Origin: Delphinapterus leucas
Taxonomy: Eukaryota > Chordata > Mammalia > Artiodactyla > Monodontidae
Assembly: GCF_002288925.2 (NCBI RefSeq)
Contig: NW_022098066.1
Span: 82,508,158-82,572,157, forward strand
DNA: 64,000 nt
Reading direction: 5' to 3'
The first letter of the stretch is position 1. Every line of letters starts with the position of its first letter. Under the pieces are notes generated by a model, which saw only the letters and a program-made list of their open reading frames with translations, was not told the DNA's origin and did not search any database. Positions 59,359 through 64,000 of the stretch are shown piece after piece. The translations under genes and the position numbers were made by a program.

Positions 59359-60483
59359 ATGAAGGAGATTTGCAGGATCTGTGCCCGGGAGCTGTGCGGA
59401 AACCAGCGGCGCTGGATCTTCCACACGGCATCCAAGCTCAACCTCCAGGTTCTTCTGTCGCACGTCCTGGGCAAGGATGTCTCCCGGGATGGCAAAGCTG
59501 AGTTTGCTTGCAGCAAGTGTGCTTTCATGCTTGATCGGATCTATAGATTCGACACCGTCATTGCCCGGATCGAAGCCCTTTCTATCGAGCGCTTGCAGAA
59601 GCTGCTGCTGGAGAAGGACCGCCTCAAGTTCTGCATTGCTAGCATGTATCGGAAGAATAACGATGACACTGGCGCGGAGACCAAGGCAGGGAATGGAACG
59701 GTTGACATTTCCGGCTTACCCGATGTAAGATACTCTGCACTGCTCCAGGAGGACTTTGCCTATTCAGGGTTTGAGTGCTGGGTAGAAAATGAGGATCAGA
59801 CTCAGGAGCTACACAGCTGTCATGCTTCGGAAGGCCCCGGAAACCGACCCAGGAGATGCCGTGGTTGTGCAGCTTTGCGGGTTGCTGATTCAGACTATGA
59901 AGCCATTTGTAAGGTGCCTCGAAAAGTGGCAAAAAGTATCTCGTATGGTCCTTCTACCAGGTGGTCCACCAGCATTTGCACTGAAGAACCAGCATTGTCT
60001 GAGGTTGGGCCACCGGATTTACCAAGTGTGAAGGTACCCCCAGATGGAGAAAGCATGGAAGAAGGGACACCGGGATCCTCTGTGGAATCTTTGGATGCAA
60101 GTGTCCAGGCTAGTCCTCCACAGCAAAAGGAAGAGGAACCTGAGAGAAGTGCAAAGGAGCTTGTAAAATGTGACTGTTGTTCAGATGAACAGGCCCCACG
60201 GCATATGTGTAACCACAAGCTGGAGCTAGCTCTTAGCATGATTAAAGGTCTTGATTATAAGCCCATCCAGAGCCCCCGAGGGAGCAAGCTTCCTATTCCA
60301 GTGAAATCCAGCCCACCTGGAACCAGGCCTGGCCATATCATGACAGATGGAGTTAGTTCTGGTTTCCTTAACAGGTCTTTGAAACCCCTTTACAAGACAT
60401 CCGTGAGTTATCCCTTGGAGATTTCAGACCTCCAGGAGCTGTGGGATGATCTCTGTGAAGATTATTTGCCACTTCGGGTCCAG
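59359..60483 (+). CDS. PDE4DIP: PDE4DIP alternative first coding exon (ZAD-like and EB-binding isoform)
   Basis: One uninterrupted exon of 375 codons, MKEICRICARELCGN... to DDLCEDYLPLRVQ, matches the N-terminus of the long/EB1-binding myomegalin isoforms. C5-x2-C8 and C51-x2-C54 form a ZAD-like zinc-binding pattern. Further Cys lie at 167/170 and 271/273/274/284. The middle (about 210-265) is acidic and Ser/Pro-rich, likely disordered. SKLP at 309-312, in a basic Pro/Ser-rich setting, fits the S/T-x-I/L-P motif that binds EB1 at microtubule plus ends. The start is the first ATG after the in-frame TGA at 59302, with A at -3. The exon ends in phase 0 with CAG before GTATAC (60484). It therefore joins the same downstream exon as 41881-41998. 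Unspliced, the frame stops after six more codons (60502-60504). Confidence 0.93.
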
Positions 60484-63400
60484 GTATACAAAATGGCTGC
60501 ATAGTGCCTTTCTGATTGAAGTTAGCTGGCCTCAGGCTTCACGTGATTTCTGTCTAGGTGAAGGTTAATAATATTCTAGACTTGAGAAAATTAATCATTG
60601 AGCCCATTTGTGTCCCCTTTAGTAAATGTGATTCATTCAAATAATTTGTTTTTCACAATCCTCTTTATAAGAGTATCTATTGGCTGTCCCATTAATTATC
60701 AAAATTGCACACCTTTTAAGACAAAAAGAGAAAGATTTCTAATTCACCTTTACCCTATAAAAAGCATTTAATCTTATTTCTGGCACTAGAACTCTTTCCT
60801 CTTACTTCCTTTTCCTATCCCCTACCCCCTTCTTTTTTTTATTTTCATTTTTAGATTTATGAATGTTTCTCCTATTCTGTAAGGGAGTTAGTTCTGCTAT
60901 TTAGCCCTCCCTAGAGCATGAAGCCTTTCATCGCACGTGTGCCTCAAACTGGTTAGAGCTTAGGGTAAAGGTTTGGGGAAAAACCTATTAATCCACCAAA
61001 GTATTGTAACATCTGGGCAATATTTAAAATAAATTAAGAGGTCATTTGAGGACTAACGATGACTCGTTCATAAAACAGACTTGGGAAGTCAAGTATCGTC
61101 ATTTAAAATGTTAAGGCAAAAACTCTTTACAGCCAGTTTGTATACTGAGCTCTGTTTGAAGAAGTTTGATATTAAGTAGGGATTCATCCATTATCGGATG
61201 ATAGGAGAGTTTTATCCGTTGTACTCATGAATTTCTTAATGACTGGAAGATGACAGTTGATCTTAATCTGAGCTGTTCATGTCTGCCCAGTTGATTTCAT
61301 ACCAACCTTTTAAATTCAGCTACTAGTACAGGGACCTGACAGATGCTATTTTGTTTCTACAGCAACAGTAAATGCTAGGTTCAATTAATTTTGTGAAACA
61401 TCTGGCATGTCCTACTTGATACAGATTCTCTAGTGATACCATTACAAAGGTGGACAATCTAGAAGGCATTTTTGGAAAGCTTGCTACCAGTCAGCATCAT
61501 CCCAGAAACTTAGAGCTTCTAAATGAAATTGTTGATTGTCACTTGAAATTTTTTAAAAATAGTTCTATTATGTATAATATTTGCATCTCAATTAGAAAGA
61601 GGAAATGGGAGAAATATTTTTGAATTTGCACAAAAGTGTCAGAAGTAGCATATATTAAAGTGTTACATAAAAGTATGACTATCCAAAAGTTTAAAACATG
61701 TTTTCGTTTGTATAAAATGTTTAGTATGCCTAACGCTTGTGTACTTTTCTTTTGCTTCCTTTTCTTTCATTGAGTTTTGCAGCTAAATTTGGGCTTTACA
61801 ATACGGTATTTCTGTGAGCAGACATAGATGTCACAAATTAAACATAGTGTTTTCATATTAGGATCTAAAAATAGTTTGGACAGGCTGGATGGGAAATAAC
61901 CTTTTTTCCCCCCTTTCAAATATGGCCAATATTGTAGAAAGGTGAAGACTTAGAAAATTACAGGTGAAACAAGAGGAGTTTTTTCTTCATATTAAATTAA
62001 AAATACTGTCTTGGCGCCTGGGCTCAAAAAATTTTGGAGCTGGGGAGGAGCTTAAAGATCATCTCACGCAGTCTCTCAATTTAGAGATGTGGAAAGCTCA
62101 TGGTTTAAATAACTTAGCCCAGGCAGAGCCAAAGATTCCTAACCATCCTCAGCCAAGACCTTTTTATTCTATGTATTAAACCACATTGTCTGATGTACAT
62201 TGAATTAAATAAATACTTGTTTTAAGTGCAGGACCTTCTTTCTATACCCTAAGGGTTGCGGGAGGATTCTTTAGGAATTCTGTGAAGAAATCTGGCATCC
62301 TAATGAGCATATTTAAAATATGGTAACTGTACCTTTAGGTCAAGTCCCTTTTCTTCACTAAATTTAGACATCAGAAAAAAATAGACCTTTAACACAGCAG
62401 TGTTTGACCTTTCTGCTGTAACCTGGCTTACCGCCTTTACTGTTTGTAGAATAATAAAACATTGAGAGGAGGAAGAAAACATTCAGCTTGAAGAATCATG
62501 GCATTTGATTGCTGTGCTGTTTTCTCCAATGATTAAGAATGTGGAAGGAAATAGATTAATTAGGCTCAAAGTGTTTGTAGATAAAATGTATGTTTTGGAT
62601 TCTGGATCTACTGTTTAAGTCTTGACTTTTAAGCACCTTAAGGCCTGTTGTGCTTTATGGCAAAAGAAGATCTAAGTGGGACAAAGGCAGACTAATTTTT
62701 GTCTGTTTCTGAACAAATGTGGATAGAATAGAAATAAGTGTAAATTGTTTTTGGTAGTTCTCTTTTTAGTCTGTAGAAAGAAAAAACTTGAAAGAAAAAA
62801 AATTCCTTTAGCTAAATTCTGCTACAAATATGAAGAAAAGCTTTTATCCTAAGAGCGAGATTGTTCTGTAAGGTCATTTTGATTCCTTTGTTTAATCTGG
62901 TTACTGTTAAATATCTCCATCAGAATGCCTCCTGGTTGCTTTTCTTCTTTTTCTTTCTCTCTTTCCTTCTTTCTTTCTTATATTAAAGAAAAACTGCAAC
63001 TCCTGCTTACTAATTTTCTGACATTATGCAAACTGATTTATTTGCCTCCTACAGAATTTATGTCTGAAGACCCAAGGTTGTCAAATATCTAAAGAAAGGT
63101 TTGAAGCTTTATTCTAGCTGATAATTTCCTTCTTTATTGTCTGGCCCTGAACTACAATAGAAAAGCTGTCATAGAAGGGGTGTGGTCCCTTGGTAAACAT
63201 TAATTCAGCTCTGGTTCACGTGCAGTTTTCTTTTCTATCTAAATTCAGAGAGTAAGAGACCTTTGCTTCAAGCCTTGCAATGCCAGAGTCTGCTCTTGTA
63301 TGGCTATGATAAATTTATCCCTCTCTATAGCTTAGCTATGTAACCCAGATCAGGCCCTTTGGAAGGGGTAAGCATTAGATGCTGGTGAAAGATTAGGCCT

Positions 63401-64000
63401 TTAATTTTATGCTAGTTGATAGTTCTTGTGTATCCCCTATTGCTAACAATAGGATAGAAAATTATAGTAGTTTGAGCCCTGTGACTTTCTATTATGACTA
63501 TGAAAGTGTCAAGAAAACTGCTGTTAATCCAGAAGATCTAAATAATTGCCTTTTAGCCTAAAGGTCTTATTTTATGCAACCTTAGGCCTGGAAGCAATTC
63601 TCTTTTCTGATGCTGAAAAGCATTTGTCCTGAGTCAAAAGCAACTGAATTTAAAATTATATTATGATTACAACATGATTTTAGAAACTGATAGCATGGAG
63701 ATTAACACTGATTCAACCAAATCAAGTATTACTGATTTCAGGCTCTACAAAATCTTTCATAGGAGTGGTTGGTTTATGTACTTGATATTTCACAAGATTC
63801 ATTATGAGCTGTTTACTCAGTGGGACTTTGCTAGGTACTCTTTTGGCAGACTTATCTGAAAGGACATTTTTTTCCTGAGATTTAAAATAATAAAATATTA
63901 TGAATAAAGAAGAAACAAACATCTTCTAGCCTTTAGGTCAATACATTACATTTACCAAATTAGGGGTTTCCTATGATGATTTGTGCCAAGATGGGTTCAG
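60484..64000 (+). other. PDE4DIP: PDE4DIP intron (start), no exon seen
   Basis: AT-rich intronic sequence after the weak donor GTATAC. AATAAA-type signals occur at about 62207 and 62453. They would serve as polyadenylation sites if transcripts read through from the first exon, which I cannot show. A MIR-like fragment lies at about 62036-62150, and a pyrimidine-rich CTTT tract at 62940-62980. I see no young SINE in this 3.5 kb, in contrast to the preceding 25 kb. Confidence 0.65.

Noticed and set aside
1..64000. Search for an undescribed gene system or gene cluster
   Set aside because: Only one gene (PDE4DIP) is supported, and the remaining sequence is repeats and intron. I found no second gene on either strand.

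Overview
This window is vertebrate nuclear DNA: introns of many kilobases, GT-AG splice sites and a dense load of mammalian retroposons. It is most likely from a cetacean, probably a toothed whale. The evidence is a set of tRNA-derived CHR-type SINEs (5' end close to GGCTTCCCTGGTGGCGCAGT, many with intact target-site duplications), together with cetartiodactyl-type L1 3' ends, a mariner MITE that I recall from ruminant and whale genomes, and old L2, MIR and hAT fossils. There is no bacterial, viral or CRISPR content.

The only gene I can support is PDE4DIP (myomegalin), on the + strand. Five coding exons of the CM1-type N-terminus are present: 6387-6527, 35155-35231, 37820-37943, 38079-38254 and 41881-41998. 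They splice in frame to give 212 residues that begin MSNGYRTLSQ and contain the CM1 motif (DLKKENF...LKLRIYFLEE), which recruits gamma-tubulin ring complexes. About 17 kb downstream lies a second, CpG-rich promoter (about 58490-59358) with NRF1-, ZNF143- and YY1-like sites. It is followed by a large alternative first coding exon (59359-60483, 375 codons, MKEICRICAREL...). This exon has a ZAD-like CxxC...CxxC module and an SxIP-like EB1-binding motif (SKLP). Both exon 41881-41998 and exon 59359-60483 end with a complete CAG codon (phase 0), so both can join the same downstream exon beyond the window. The window therefore shows how one locus makes a CM1/gamma-tubulin form and an EB-binding form from two promoters.

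Layout: 1-6050 is 5' flank or upstream intron with L2, MIR and a mariner MITE. 6050-6530 is the first promoter, 5' UTR and exon 1. 6528-35154 is a 28.6-kb first intron made largely of L1, L2, LTR and SINE copies, including an L1-in-SINE-in-L2 nest at 20640-22640. 35155-42000 carries coding exons 2-5. 42000-58490 is a repeat-rich intron with no recognised exon. 58490-60483 is the second promoter and first exon. 60484-64000 is the start of the next intron.

I found no undescribed molecular system. The points most worth a second look are the two-promoter architecture, the upstream AUGs at both promoters, an L1 copy ending about 50 bp from the exon 2 splice acceptor, closely spaced inverted SINEs, and a target site used twice by SINE insertions. 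Repeat family names are by eye. Boundaries of old repeats (L2, MIR, LTR, old L1) are approximate to some tens of bases.
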